DNA of 64,000 nt, from NCBI GenBank assembly GCA_001874155.1, contig MPDB01000002.1, positions 186,001 to 250,000 of the forward strand. Direction: 5' to 3'. Numbering within the stretch: position 1 is the first letter of the stretch; every line of letters begins with the position of its first letter. This stretch comes from Vibrio sp. MedPE-SWchi. GTDB lineage: Bacteria; Pseudomonadota; Gammaproteobacteria; Enterobacterales; Vibrionaceae. Shown here one piece after another: positions 28,480 to 39,600 of the stretch. A model generated the notes under the pieces. That model had not been told where the DNA came from. It worked only from the letters and a program-made list of their open reading frames with translations, and searched no databases. The position numbers were made by a program, and so were the translations under genes.

Positions 28480-30069
28480 CTATGGCGTGTAGTATGTTGC
28501 TGCGCCAGGGCCAACTGGAAGACCCAGTAAGAATACCCAAACGTAGAACATGAAGCTCCAACCAACCATGAAGACAACTGAGTACGGCAGCATGGTAGAG
28601 ATCAGCGTACCGATACCTAAATTCTTCATGTAGCGAGTAGCAACCGCAAGAATTAGACCGAAGTAGCTCATCATAGGTGTAATGATGTTCGTGGTTGAGT
28701 CACCGATACGGTAAGCCGCTTGAATCGTTTCAGGCGCGTAACCGACTAGCATTAGCATTGGAACAAAGATAGGTGCAGTTACCGCCCACTGAGCTGACGC
28801 AGAGCCAATCATTAAGTTAATGAAACCACACATTAGAATGAAGGCGAAGAACAACATAGGGCCAGTAAGACCAATATTCTGTAGGAAGCTTGCACCACCA
28901 ACCGCGAAGACTTGACCAAAGTTAGTCCAGCTAAAGAAAGCAACGAACTGAGCAGCAAAGAACACCAATACGATGTACATGCCCATTGAAGACATAGACT
29001 TCGACATAGCATTGATCACATCACGATCGTTCTTCATGGTGCCGACAACTCTGCCGTAGACAAAGCCAGGAATCGCGAAGAAGACAAAGATGAATGCCAC
29101 GATACTTCTAAGGAAAGGAGAACCCGCCACTTCGCCAGTTACTGGGTGACGTAAGATACCGTCAGCAGGAACAATCGTCCAAGCTAATAGAGCAGCAACA
29201 ACAAGAACTGAAATACCCGCAAGTTTAAGGCCTTTCTTCTCAACTGCAGTTAGGTTACCCATTGAATCGTTAGATAGGTCTTCAGCTGCGTCTTCTTCAT
29301 TGTATTTACCCAGTTTAGGTTCAACAATTTTCTCCGTTACGAATGCACCAGCAAAGGTAATGAAGAAAGTAGAAACAAACATGAAGTACCAGTTCACTTC
29401 AGGACCAACCGTGTACGTTGGATCCATCATTTGCGCGGCAGTTTCAGTGATGCCCGACAGCAGTGGATCAACCGTACCGATAAGTAGGTTTGCAGAGTAG
29501 CCACCAGAAACACCAGCAAATGCCGCGGCTAAGCCAGCAAGAGGGTGACGGCCTAACGAATGGAACATCATAGCTGCAAGAGGGATAAGAACAACGTAGC
29601 CCAGCTCAGATGCTGTATTCGAAATAATACCAGCGAAAACGATAGCAACGGTTACCATACGCTTCGAAGCGCCCATTACTACGCCACGCATTGCCGCAGA
29701 TAATAGACCAGAGTGTTCAGCGATAGCGACACCAAGCATGGCAACTAATACAGTACCTAATGGTGCAAAGCCAACAAAGTTACTCACTAGGCTAGTGACG
29801 ATGCGTTGTAAACCTTCTGCATTAAGCAGACTAACAACATGAATCATCCCGTCTGCCGCACGACCACTAGCGCCTTCTGGGCGAGGGTCCATCACAGAAA
29901 CTTCAAAGTAGCCTGCGATACCAGATGTAACAAGTATTGCGACACAGAAAATGGCAAAGAGAGTAATAGGATGAGGTAACAAGTTCCCCAAATATTCTAC
30001 AGCATCAAGAAAGCGCGTAAATATAGGCTTTTTTGGCGAGTTTTGTTTAATCGAAGCAGATGAACTCAT
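28480..30069 (-). CDS. AbgT family transporter (copy 1)
   Basis: This 529-residue inner-membrane protein of the AbgT family has many hydrophobic segments and the hallmarks GVSGGYSANLLIGTVDPLL and GSASAQWAVTAPIFVPMLMLVGY. AbgT of E. coli imports p-aminobenzoyl-glutamate. Homologues such as MtrF and YdaH were reported to export sulfonamides, so direction and substrate are uncertain. A paralogue lies at 43649-45208. No abgA/abgB hydrolase genes are nearby. Confidence 0.88.
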   Translation of the reverse strand: MSSSASIKQNSPKKPIFTRFLDAVEYLGNLLPHPITLFAIFCVAILVTSGIAGYFEVSVMDPRPEGASGRAADGMIHVVSLLNAEGLQRIVTSLVSNFVGFAPLGTVLVAMLGVAIAEHSGLLSAAMRGVVMGASKRMVTVAIVFAGIISNTASELGYVVLIPLAAMMFHSLGRHPLAGLAAAFAGVSGGYSANLLIGTVDPLLSGITETAAQMMDPTYTVGPEVNWYFMFVSTFFITFAGAFVTEKIVEPKLGKYNEEDAAEDLSNDSMGNLTAVEKKGLKLAGISVLVVAALLAWTIVPADGILRHPVTGEVAGSPFLRSIVAFIFVFFAIPGFVYGRVVGTMKNDRDVINAMSKSMSSMGMYIVLVFFAAQFVAFFSWTNFGQVFAVGGASFLQNIGLTGPMLFFAFILMCGFINLMIGSASAQWAVTAPIFVPMLMLVGYAPETIQAAYRIGDSTTNIITPMMSYFGLILAVATRYMKNLGIGTLISTMLPYSVVFMVGWSFMFYVWVFLLGLPVGPGAATYYTP

Positions 30070-30429
30070 CTGGTCCCTCCATTGTGTTTGCTTGTAATTT
30101 CTAATTAGTTTTGTTTTTTACCTTACGCTGTCAATACGCAGGGATGCCGCAGATTACTTTAGAGATCACGAAAACTGAAGCCTAACATGTAACAAAAAAC
30201 CTCAAAGAGCAGCAGAGTTAACCACGCAATAACAACTAATCAGAGCGTATAACTAAAAAAACACAACAAGTTATCTAAAAAAAGATAATTAACAGCTGAT
30301 GGGATATCGGTAACTACTTATTCTTGGGCGATTTTTGTTACCATGGATTTTCATCAAGAAACCTGAACCATAAACAGTTTATATAAAAATTGACGAAACC
30401 ATTTAAAACCCAAAGTTGTGAGGTCACGC
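30070..30429. other. Intergenic region between divergent abgT copy 1 and trmO
   Basis: These 360 AT-rich bp hold no recognisable gene. GGTAAC near 30309 and GTTACC near 30337 form a short inverted repeat of unknown meaning. Promoters for both genes must lie here but none is clear. Confidence 0.5.
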
Positions 30430-31125
30430 GTGTACTCAATTGAACCCATTGGGACTATTCAGACGCCATATAAGGAAAAATTTGCCGTCCCTAGGCAACC
30501 TAGGCTGGTCCCTAATGCCACATCACGAATCAGACTGGAGGGGCAATCCAACTGCTTAGAATCGGTCCGAGGGCTCAAAGATTTCAGTCATGTTTGGGTA
30601 CTTTTCCTTTTCGACAAAAACCTCGAAGCAGGCTGGAAGCCGACTGTTCGCCCGCCAAGATTAGGGGGGAACGAGCGTGTCGGTGTCTTTGCTTCTCGAG
30701 CCACTTTCCGCCCAAATGGAATTGGAATGTCGGCAGTAGAAGTCATAGACATTACCCAAGAGGGTGATCAGGTCTATATCGAGTTGGGTAGCATCGATTT
30801 GGTGGATGGCACCCCCATTGTCGATATCAAACCTTATATCCCCTACTCTGATGCTATCTCGGACGCAAAAGGCAGTTACGCAGAAGAAGAGCCAGAAACC
30901 ATTAACGTAGTGTTCAGCGAAATAGCGCTCGAATCGCTCAAAACGCACCAGGAAGCCGACATGAAAAGAGTCGTCATTACTCAGGTTTTGTCGCAAGACC
31001 CTCGCCCTGCCTATAAGAAGAACAAACCCGACAGCAAGGAGTACGCGGTCAATTTGTTTGATTTCAATGTCAAATTCATTGTTTCAGGGAACTTAGTGAC
31101 GGTTACAGCAATAGAAGACTTTTGA
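30430..31125 (+). CDS. trmO: tRNA (adenine37-N6)-methyltransferase TrmO
   Basis: TrmO (TsaA/YaeB) methylates N6 of t6A37 in tRNA-Thr using S-adenosylmethionine, by a beta-barrel fold distinct from Rossmann methyltransferases. The ~231-residue protein has the signature SPYKEKFAVPRQP-type stretch (QTPYKEKFAVPRQPRLVP), TVRPPRLGGNERVGVFASR, TFRPNGIGMSAVE and DGTPIVDIKPYIP. A GTG at 30430 with GAGG 7 bp upstream is preferred. An in-frame GTG at 30418 is also possible. Confidence 0.92.
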   Translation: MYSIEPIGTIQTPYKEKFAVPRQPRLVPNATSRIRLEGQSNCLESVRGLKDFSHVWVLFLFDKNLEAGWKPTVRPPRLGGNERVGVFASRATFRPNGIGMSAVEVIDITQEGDQVYIELGSIDLVDGTPIVDIKPYIPYSDAISDAKGSYAEEEPETINVVFSEIALESLKTHQEADMKRVVITQVLSQDPRPAYKKNKPDSKEYAVNLFDFNVKFIVSGNLVTVTAIEDF

Positions 31126-31239
31126 CAAACACATTTGACTGCTATTATTGCGGGCTACCCCTTTTTCCTATGCCGCGATCGATCGTCATAACAATGAGAG
31201 CGATGCGAAGGCATATAACTAAGATGAACGGATAAAATA

Positions 31240-32955
31240 ATGCGCACCAGTAACTATCTTCTTTCTACCCTGAAGGAGACTCCAAACGACGCTGAAGTAA
31301 TCAGCCACCAGCTAATGCTACGCGCGGGTATGGTCCGTAAACTGGCTTCAGGTCTTTATACTTGGCTACCTACTGGTCTACGTGTGTTGCGTAAAGTCGA
31401 AAACATCGTTCGTCAAGAGATCGACAACGCAGGCGCTGTTGAAACTCTTATGCCTGTCGTTCAACCTTTTGAACTTTGGGAAGAGACGGGTCGCTCTGAG
31501 ACAATGGGCCCAGAACTGCTTCGTTTCACAGACCGCCATGAGCGTCCGTTTGTATTAAGCCCAACAGCAGAAGAAGTCGTCACAAGCCTTGTTCGTAATG
31601 AAGTGAACTCTTACAAACAGCTGCCACTTAACCTGTACCAAATCCAAACCAAGTTCCGTGATGAACGTCGCCCTCGCTTTGGCGTAATGCGTGCACGTGA
31701 ATTCTCTATGATGGACGCGTACAGCTTTGATATTGATAAAGCCGGTCTAGAAAAGTCATACCAAGCAATGCACGACGCTTACTGTAAAGCGTTCGACCGT
31801 ATGGGCCTTGTGTACCGACCTGTTTTGGCTGACTCTGGCGCAATTGGCGGCAGCGGATCTCAAGAATTCCACGTACTTGCAGAAAGCGGTGAAGACCTTA
31901 TCGCCTTCTCTTCTGAATCTGACTACGCAGCGAACATTGAAAAAGCAGAAGCACTTGCTCCAACAACTGAGCTTGCCGCGCCCACTCAAGAGATGGAACT
32001 GGTTGATACGCCAAACGCAAAAACCATCGCTGAGCTTGTAGAGCAGCACGGTCTAGCGATCGAAAAAACAGTGAAAACGCTATTCGTTAAAGCGTCTGAT
32101 GAAGTCGATGCCGACATCATTGCGCTGATCATCCGTGGTGACCATGAGCTAAACGAAGTGAAAGCTGAAAACCTTCCACAGGTTGCTTCTCCTTTAGAAA
32201 TGGCGACGGAAGCTGAAATCCGTGCACTTATTGGTGCAGGCCCAGGTTCGCTTGGCCCTGTTGGTCTAGAGCTACCATTCATTGTTGATCGCTCTGTCGC
32301 TGTCATGAGTGACTTTGGCGCTGGCGCAAACGTTGATGGTAAACACTACTTCGGTATTAACTGGGATCGTGACGTTGAACTGGCTCAAATTGAAGATCTA
32401 CGTAATGTAGTCGAAGGCGACCTAAGCCCATGTGGTCAAGGTACACTTCAACTGAAACGTGGTATCGAAGTGGGTCACATCTTCCAACTGGGTAAGAAGT
32501 ACTCAGAAGCAATGAACTGTAACGTGCTTGGTCCTGACGGAAAGAGTGTCACCCTAGAGATGGGTTGTTACGGTATCGGTGTATCACGTGTGGTTGCATC
32601 CGCTATTGAGCAAAACCATGACAAATTCGGCATCATTTGGCCTGACGCACTAGCCCCATTCCAAGTCGCAATTGTTCCAATGAACATGCACAAATCTGAG
32701 CGAGTGAAAGAAGCGGCTGAAAAACTGTACGCTGAACTCACTGCAATGGGTATTGAAGTGTTATTCGATGACCGTAAAGAACGCCCAGGCGTCATGTTCA
32801 AAGATATCGAGCTTGTAGGTATTCCACACACGATCGTTATCGGCGACCGCAGCATGGACGAAGGCAACTTCGAATACAAAAACCGTCGTGCGGGTGAGAA
32901 ATCAGCAGTGCCAATGACGGATATCATCGAGCACGTGAAAGCGCAGATTAAATAA
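31240..32955 (+). CDS. proS: Prolyl-tRNA synthetase ProS
   Basis: ProS charges tRNA-Pro. The 571-residue bacterial-type enzyme has class II motifs (motif 2 around [23 protein letters not shown], motif 3 [13 protein letters not shown]). The INS editing domain sits between motifs 2 and 3 (residues ~230-400, including the [10 protein letters not shown] region) and removes misacylated alanine. A C-terminal anticodon-binding domain follows. trmO-proS is a common order in gammaproteobacteria. Confidence 0.97.
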   Translation: MRTSNYLLSTLKETPNDAEVISHQLMLRAGMVRKLASGLYTWLPTGLRVLRKVENIVRQEIDNAGAVETLMPVVQPFELWEETGRSETMGPELLRFTDRHERPFVLSPTAEEVVTSLVRNEVNSYKQLPLNLYQIQTKFRDERRPRFGVMRAREFSMMDAYSFDIDKAGLEKSYQAMHDAYCKAFDRMGLVYRPVLADSGAIGGSGSQEFHVLAESGEDLIAFSSESDYAANIEKAEALAPTTELAAPTQEMELVDTPNAKTIAELVEQHGLAIEKTVKTLFVKASDEVDADIIALIIRGDHELNEVKAENLPQVASPLEMATEAEIRALIGAGPGSLGPVGLELPFIVDRSVAVMSDFGAGANVDGKHYFGINWDRDVELAQIEDLRNVVEGDLSPCGQGTLQLKRGIEVGHIFQLGKKYSEAMNCNVLGPDGKSVTLEMGCYGIGVSRVVASAIEQNHDKFGIIWPDALAPFQVAIVPMNMHKSERVKEAAEKLYAELTAMGIEVLFDDRKERPGVMFKDIELVGIPHTIVIGDRSMDEGNFEYKNRRAGEKSAVPMTDIIEHVKAQIK

Positions 32956-32978
32956 GCTTTAGCTTAATTAAATCACTA

Positions 32979-33008
32979 AAGGGTTAGCTAATTAGCTAGC
33001 CCTTTTTG
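32979..33008 (+). terminator. Terminator after proS
   Basis: AAGGGTTAGCT / AGCTAGCCCTT with a TTTTTG tail, about 25 bp after the stop. Confidence 0.75.
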
Positions 33009-33139
33009 TTTCTTGGTAGCAGGCGACTACAGCGCTCAATCAAATTTATCTTAAGTTTAGCCATTACTTATAAATGCATTGTTAATCCTCTATTCATTTT
33101 CACCAATTTAAACTGCATAGAAATAAACAGGAGGTGTTC

Positions 33140-33808
33140 ATGAATCTTACTAGTCTTCTCAATCAAGCGCTTAAATCTGATCTTGTTAAACAAGGGTCAG
33201 AAAAGCTTTCCCAACACGCTTCCAGCTTAAACTCTAAAAAAAGCGATAGCAGTCAACTAAAAACACTCGGCGCTGGCGCTATTGGCGGTGGCTTAGTGGG
33301 TGCTTTGATGGGGTCTAAAAAGACCAAGAAAATCGGTAAGAAAGCGGTTGGTATTGGCGGTGCAGCAGCTCTTGGCGCATTGGCTTACAAGGTCTATAAC
33401 GACTATCAGTCTAAACAAGGACAAACACTCAATGATGAACAGGCTCGATTTGATGAAAACGATGCTAACCACAGCATCCTTATCCTAAGATCGATGATTG
33501 CCGCTTCTAAAGCCGATGGTCATGTTGATGAAGAAGAGATGGCTAAGATAGAGCTAGCCGTAGAAAATATGGGCGCGGATTATCAGATAACGAAACTGGT
33601 GTCAGAAGAGCTACACAAACCACTCGATCCAAGCGAGATCGCTCAGTTAGCAACGTCACCTCAACAAGCAAGTGAGATCTACCTAGCCTCTTTAATTGTG
33701 GCCGATGAGCAGAACTTTATGGAAAAGGCTTACCTTAAAGAGCTCGCCAAGCAGCTTAACCTTGCCGATGAGGTGACTTACCAGCTCGAGCAACAGGTAA
33801 CTCGCTAA
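33140..33808 (+). CDS. DUF533 / TerB-like protein (YebE family)
   Basis: This is a 222-residue protein. A basic N-terminal region is followed by a glycine-rich hydrophobic segment (LGAGAIGGGLVGALMG and AVGIGGAAALGALAYKVY), then a TerB-like helical domain with an acidic motif (IAASKADGHVDEEEMAKIE) near residue 115. It matches YebE/DUF533 proteins, whose role is unknown, though E. coli YebE is envelope-stress regulated. The ATG at 33140 is preceded by AGGAGGTG, and is preferred to the GTG two codons earlier. Confidence 0.8.
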   Translation: MNLTSLLNQALKSDLVKQGSEKLSQHASSLNSKKSDSSQLKTLGAGAIGGGLVGALMGSKKTKKIGKKAVGIGGAAALGALAYKVYNDYQSKQGQTLNDEQARFDENDANHSILILRSMIAASKADGHVDEEEMAKIELAVENMGADYQITKLVSEELHKPLDPSEIAQLATSPQQASEIYLASLIVADEQNFMEKAYLKELAKQLNLADEVTYQLEQQVTR

Positions 33809-33934
33809 TCAACCCACCGACAAAATGAGATATTGAGCAAGAACAAACTAACTCGGATCTACGTAAGATCCACTTTGTTTTTGCTTTTCTCTATGTGTAT
33901 ATTGAGAGCAGTTATCATTTGGTTAGGTATTAAA

Positions 33935-34138
33935 ATGAAAGTATACGATTGTTGTGACTTGGTGCGTGAGCTGTATTCTCAAATTGGCAGTGGCGACCAA
34001 GGCTACATCCCTAAAGCGATCACCTGCGCGGTCAAAACATTGAATGACCTTGCGTCTGATGAGTCCCTTCCTAAGGAGGCTCGTGAGCGTGCAGCATTTG
34101 CCGCTGCTAACCTACTGATTTCAGATTTCGAGGACTAA
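33935..34138 (+). CDS. yaeP: YaeP family small protein
   Basis: This 67-residue protein is homologous to YaeP of E. coli: [22 protein letters not shown] followed by [16 protein letters not shown]. The function is unknown. A longer reading from a TTG at 33833 adds a hydrophobic extension that YaeP proteins lack, so the ATG at 33935 is chosen. Only one base separates it from the DUF4250 gene. Confidence 0.85.
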   Translation: MKVYDCCDLVRELYSQIGSGDQGYIPKAITCAVKTLNDLASDESLPKEARERAAFAAANLLISDFED

Positions 34139-34139
34139 T

Positions 34140-34331
34140 ATGAATCTCGCTAATTTTGAAAAGATGGATCCAGTCATGTTGATGAGCATCGTTAACATGA
34201 AGCTGCGTGACGATTTTGGGGGCGATTTGGATCAACTCGTTGTGTTTTTCGACATAGATAAAACCTCTTTAGAAACGAAGCTATCAAGTGCCGGTTTTGA
34301 TTTTCTGCCTGAAGCGGGTCAGTTTCGTTAA
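34140..34331 (+). CDS. DUF4250 family small protein
   Basis: This 63-residue protein has the family pattern MNLANFEKMDPVMLMSIVNMKLRDDFG and the end GFDFLPEAGQFR. The function is unknown. It is adjacent to yaeP (one base between) and closed by a terminator, so the two form a small operon. Confidence 0.85.
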   Translation: MNLANFEKMDPVMLMSIVNMKLRDDFGGDLDQLVVFFDIDKTSLETKLSSAGFDFLPEAGQFR

Positions 34332-34347
34332 ACTCGATAAGCTAAAA

Positions 34348-34378
34348 CAAAAAAACCGCCCATTCGGCGGTTTTTTTA
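34348..34378. terminator. Bidirectional terminator after the DUF4250 gene
   Basis: AAAAAACCGCC / GGCGGTTTTTTT with a CATTC loop, between convergent small genes. Confidence 0.9.
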
Positions 34379-34394
34379 TTGGTGATGCTCTCAA

Positions 34395-34700
34395 TTACTC
34401 GGCATCATCTTCAGCAGCTAAGCGAGCTTCTCTTCTCTGCTCAGCTTCACGAGCCTGTTTCGCTTCGCGCTCTTCACGTTCTTGACGCTGTTGGCCTTTA
34501 CGCTCGTTACGTTCAGCTTGATTTTTAATGAATCCAGCCAGCTCTTTTTCAGCCCAAGCTTGCGCTTCAGCTTCAGTTTCAAAACCCATTTCACGTTTCG
34601 AAACAACCACTTTACGAGACGTCACTTGACGCGTTATTTCAGCAGCCCAGCCAGTGCGTTTTTCAACTAAGCGGATTGCAAATTTTTTATTTGACGACAT
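34395..34700 (-). CDS. DUF3622 family protein
   Basis: This 101-residue protein has a folded N-terminal part (KKFAIRLVEKRTGWAAEITRQVTSRK) and a highly charged helical tail full of Glu, Arg and Gln (ERNERKGQQRQEREEREAKQ). It is recognised as DUF3622, common in Vibrio; the function is unknown. The tail could bind nucleic acid or form a coiled-coil, which is inference. Confidence 0.75.
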   Translation of the reverse strand: MSSNKKFAIRLVEKRTGWAAEITRQVTSRKVVVSKREMGFETEAEAQAWAEKELAGFIKNQAERNERKGQQRQEREEREAKQAREAEQRREARLAAEDDAE

Positions 34701-34889
34701 TTTTATTTTCCTAAGGGATTAATCAGGGATTGCCCAACGCTAAGAATTCTATCTTTATTGAGCGCGTTTAAAACCATCCCTTGGTAAGCGCGGTATTAGA
34801 CCACAAAAAAACACTCTTTGCTGCTGTTTTATCGCATCAAATAGCAAGCAATAGTTTATTAAATCCAAAACAAACTTTCAAAAGTGAGC

Positions 34890-36416
34890 TTATTGTCCCT
34901 CTATAACACTTGTGCCATTTCGACCATTTTCTTTAACGTTATAGAGTTCAAGGTCTGCCTTATGAATCAGGCTGGAATAGCTTTCTTTAGATCCTCTAAC
35001 ACAGCAAACCCCGCCCACACTAACCGACAAAATATCCGATACGTTTGAGTATTCATGAACAATCGCCAATGACCGCATATTTTGATGTATTTGTTTTGCA
35101 AATGCTTCACTATCAAATGGGGTCGAGCTTGCCACCACTAAACAGAACTCCTCACCACCAAAGCGGGCTAAAACGTTACTCTCTACATAGATTGAATTGT
35201 CTAAACGTTTTGCCACCTGCTCTAAGGCTCGATCCCCCGCAAGATGTCCATAGTGATCGTTATAAGGTTTGAAATAGTCGATATCAATCATGAACAACGT
35301 TAGATACGCCACTTTAGGGTCATCTATCCATGCTGTTGTTAACTTTTCTAACAAGCGTTTATTCGCAAGCCCAGTTAAGAAATCGTGTTCCGACTGCCAT
35401 TTAAGCTCTCGTCGACTGGCATCAATTTCACCAACCAAGCGATTGATAGTACTTGAGAACTGTTTCATTTCTCTGGAAACAAAGTGCTGCTCTTCAGGTA
35501 ACGCTTTGCCAGTTTGAGCAAAGTCTATGAACGCTCGGCGAGCCTGATTAATAGGCTGTGTCAGTTTATGGACTAGAAGAATGTTCATAAGGAACAATGT
35601 ACTCGCGAACCCAATAACCACGGCAAGTTCATTCGTTTCAACAAATTGAGGGCGCACGACACTGTGGACAACCTTTATATTGATATTAAGGCCAGATATC
35701 GGGTCTAAAAAATTAAGGTAACTGGCAGACGACACACCGTGTTCATGATGGATAACGGGGATGGTTTCTAGTGTTTTTATGCTGACAGTCAGTCCGGTTG
35801 TTTTCTCAACCAATTGTAAGTAGTCCGGTTCAAGCGGGCTAATAAAGACAACAAAGCCATTATTGCACTCAAGCGCTTCGCTGTTACAAATCCTAGATAA
35901 GGAGTAGATATACGCGTGTTGTTCAAAGGCCAACAGTCCAGTAATAGCTTGATGTTCATCAGTCGATGTTAATTCGGCTTCCTGCAGGAATCGGTCAAAA
36001 TACCCAGACAACTCATTACCGATTGGGACTTGTTTCTGCCTGATGTGATCGTAGCGGATGTCATACATCCGCTCCTTTTTATCATTAAAAATCAATACCA
36101 CTTCTAAGCCTGTAGAAGAGAGCGTATGGATATTGATATCTTCTTCAGTAAAAGCGTCGCTGCCATTTTTCGCAAAGTCAGCCATCGCATCCCAAGCCGC
36201 ATAGTCTGAAAGTTTGCCTTCAAGATCATCTTTTGCCAGCTCTAGCATGGTCCCAACTTGCTGTATCTCTCGCTCATGAATACTTTCTACCTGAGCAATC
36301 GCTTTGTCATACGACCAAAGATACTTAAAAGAGAAGTAAGCGCACAAGAACATAATCACGATGAAAAGAGACATGAAAACGGACAGTGATCGCATGCTCC
36401 AGTTCGATACAGACAT
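34890..36416 (-). CDS. Membrane diguanylate cyclase with CHASE4-type sensor domain
   Basis: This is a 508-residue protein. One membrane helix near residues 11-30 and a second near 260-280 enclose a periplasmic domain of ~230 residues. Its motif (DYAAWDAMADFAKNG) is typical of CHASE4. A HAMP-like linker (KLTQPINQARRAFIDFAQTG) leads to the GGDEF domain, which has DFLTGLANKRLLEKL, DIDYFKPYNDHYGHLAGD and an intact GGEEF near residue 419, so it should make c-di-GMP. The inhibitory RxxD site is not present (VESN). It stands alone and the signal sensed is unknown. Confidence 0.85.
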   Translation of the reverse strand: MSVSNWSMRSLSVFMSLFIVIMFLCAYFSFKYLWSYDKAIAQVESIHEREIQQVGTMLELAKDDLEGKLSDYAAWDAMADFAKNGSDAFTEEDINIHTLSSTGLEVVLIFNDKKERMYDIRYDHIRQKQVPIGNELSGYFDRFLQEAELTSTDEHQAITGLLAFEQHAYIYSLSRICNSEALECNNGFVVFISPLEPDYLQLVEKTTGLTVSIKTLETIPVIHHEHGVSSASYLNFLDPISGLNINIKVVHSVVRPQFVETNELAVVIGFASTLFLMNILLVHKLTQPINQARRAFIDFAQTGKALPEEQHFVSREMKQFSSTINRLVGEIDASRRELKWQSEHDFLTGLANKRLLEKLTTAWIDDPKVAYLTLFMIDIDYFKPYNDHYGHLAGDRALEQVAKRLDNSIYVESNVLARFGGEEFCLVVASSTPFDSEAFAKQIHQNMRSLAIVHEYSNVSDILSVSVGGVCCVRGSKESYSSLIHKADLELYNVKENGRNGTSVIEGQ

Positions 36417-36548
36417 TGTGATAAGGCTCCTATAAAACTCGCTTCTTACTTACCTTAGTTAAGATGCTAAGCCTTAGCCAACGCGTTCGAACTCCTCTTT
36501 ATCTCCATGCAAGGCATCTAGTTGAATGCCTTACTGTTTATACAACGC

Positions 36549-36580
36549 AAAAAAAAACGCCACTCGGTGAGTGACGTTTT
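36549..36580 (-). terminator. Terminator after purL
   Basis: On the minus strand, ACGTCACTC-ACC-GAGTGGCGT (one mismatch) is followed by T9. Confidence 0.8.
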
Positions 36581-36614
36581 CAATCTATTACTAAGAACGA
36601 TTAAATCGAATGAA

Positions 36615-39600
36615 TTAGCCTACGTTCTTACGTGCGTTTTGGAACATACGCATCCAAGCACCATTCTCGCCCCAACCTTCTGGAGACCAAGAGTTTGCAA
36701 CCGTACGGAATACACGCTCTGGGTGCGGCATCATGATAGTCACGCGACCGTCTGTCGTCGTTAAACCAGTGATAGCGTTTGGCGAACCATTCGGGTTGTT
36801 CGGGTATTGCTGCGTTTGGTTACCGTTGTTATCAACGTAACGTAGTGCAACCGTCCCAGAGTTTTCAATCGCGTTTAGGTGGTCGTTGTCACGTACTTCT
36901 ACGCGGCCTTCACCGTGAGAAACAGCGATTGGCATACGAGAACCTTCCATGCCGTTAAAGAACACAGAGTCAGACTTCTGAACTTCAACTAGGCTGAAGC
37001 GAGCTTCAAAACGCTCAGATTCGTTGCGAACGAAACGTGGCCAGTTATTCGCGCCAGGGATTAGGTCACGTAAATTAGACAACATCTGACAACCGTTACA
37101 CACACCTAGAGAGAAGGTATCTTCACGCTTGAAGAAGTTTTCAAATTGGTCACGCGTAGAGTCGTTAAACAGAACTGATTTCGCCCAACCTTCACCAGCG
37201 CCTAGTACGTCACCGTAAGAGAAGCCACCACAAGCCACAAGGCCGTTGTACTCTTCTAGAACCGCTTGACCCGTTAGGATATCGCTCATGTGAATATCTG
37301 TCGCTTCGAAGCCTGCACGGTCAAATGCTGCTGCCATTTCAACGTGAGAATTAACACCCTGCTCACGTAGAATTGCCATCTTAGGCTTAGCGCCTGTGTT
37401 GATGAATGGCGCTGCAATATCTTCGTTTACGTCAAAGCTTAGTTTCACGTTCAGACCTGGGTCCGAGTTGTCTTTCTTCGCTTCGTGCTCTTGGTCAGCA
37501 CATACTGGGTTATCACGTAGACCTTGCATCTTGTGCGTTGTCTCAGCCCAGATAGTACGTAGTTCAGTACGGTTACGTTCAATTACTACAGACTCACCAG
37601 ACTTAATCACTAGCTCATCAGATGCTTCAACAGAGCCAATCACGTGTGAACACGCTTCTAGGCCATTTTCTGCAAGAGTAGAAAGTACTGCGTCTAGGTC
37701 GTCGTTGCGAACTTGGATTACTGCACCTAGCTCTTCGTTGAATAGTGCCGCAAGCGTATCTTCGCCTAACGCTGCAATATCAGCGTTAACACCACAGTGA
37801 CCTGCGAACGCCATTTCTGCTAGCGTTACGAATAGACCACCGTCACCTTTATCGTGGTAAGCGACAACTTGGTCGTTCGCGACAAGTGCTTGAACGCCTT
37901 CGTAGAAACCTTTTAGTTGCACTGCGTTGTCTACGTCTGCTGGCTTATCACCAAGCTGTTTGTAAACCTGTGCAAGTGCTGTCGCACCCATACGGTTTTT
38001 GCCGTTACCTAGGTCGATAAGAACTAGGCTTGTATTGCCTTTGTCAGTGCGAAGCTGAGGAGTAATCGTCTTACGAACGTCTTCAACACGTGCAAACGCA
38101 GTGATAACAAGAGATAGCGGAGACGTGACTTCTTTCTGCTCGCCATTCTCTTCCCACTTAGTCTTCATCGACATTGAATCTTTACCCACAGGGATAGTTA
38201 GACCCAGTGCTGGACAGAGTTCTTCACCTACGGCTTTAACCGCTTCGTAAAGGCCAGCATCTTCACCAGGGTGACCTGCTGGAGACATCCAGTTAGCTGA
38301 CAATTTAATGTGTTTAATATCGCCGATGTTCGTCGCTGCGATGTTGGTAATTGCTTCACCAACCGCTAGACGAGCCGATGCGCCGAAATCTAGAAGTGCC
38401 ACTGGCGTACGCTCACCAAGAGACATCGCCTCACCGTGGTAAGAGTCGTAACTTGCCGCTGTTACAGCACAGTTTGCTACTGGAACCTGCCATGGACCAA
38501 CCATTTGGTCACGAGCTACAAGGCCTGTTACTGAGCGGTCACCGATGGTGATAAGGAATGTTTTCTCAGCAACTGTTGGCAAGCGAAGAACACGGTCAAC
38601 CGCTTCGTTCATTTCGATACCAGAACGGTCAATCGCTGGGTTGTTCGCTTTTAGCGTTTTCGCGTCACGGTGCATCTTAGGTGTTTTACCTAATAGGATG
38701 TCCATTGGCATGTCGATTGGCGTGTTGTCGAAGTGTGAATCTTCTAGTTTAAGTTCACGCTCTTCCGTTGCTTTACCAACGACTGCGTATGGTGCACGCT
38801 CACGCTTACAAATCGCGTCGAATGTTGCCATGTCTTTATCAGCAACTGCCATTACGTAACGCTCTTGAGATTCGTTACACCAGATCTCAAGTGGGCTCAT
38901 GCCCGGCTCATCGTTTGGTACGTCACGTAGGTTGAAGATACCGCCACGCTCACCGTCGTCGACTAACTCAGGAAGTGCGTTCGAGATACCGCCCGCGCCC
39001 ACATCGTGGATGAACGCGATTGGGTTATCGTCACCAAGCTGCCAACAACGGTCGATCACTTCCTGACAACGACGTTCCATTTCTGGGTTTTCACGCTGTA
39101 CAGAAGCAAAATCAAGATCTTCAGAAGAAGCACCAGAATCCATTGAAGATGCCGCACCGCCGCCAAGGCCGATGTTCATCGCAGGACCACCAAGAACGAT
39201 TAGGCTTGCACCTACTGGGATCTCTTTCTTCTGAACGTGCTCATCACGGATGTTGCCAAGACCACCAGCCAGCATGATTGGTTTGTGGTAACCACGCACT
39301 TCTTCACCTGCGTGAGAGTTTACTTTCTCTTCGTAAGTACGGAAGTAACCAAGTAGGTTTGGACGACCAAATTCGTTGTTGAATGCCGCGCCACCAAGAG
39401 GACCTTCAAGCATGATATCCAGAGCAGTAACGATACGGCTTGGCTTGCCAAAGTCAGTTTCCCAAGGTTGAACGAAGTTCGGGATCTTAAGGTTAGATAC
39501 AGAGAAAGCAACAAGACCCGCTTTTGGCTTACCACCAATACCGGTTGCGCCTTCATCACGGATTTCACCGCCTGAACCTGTCGATGCGCCCGGCCACGGT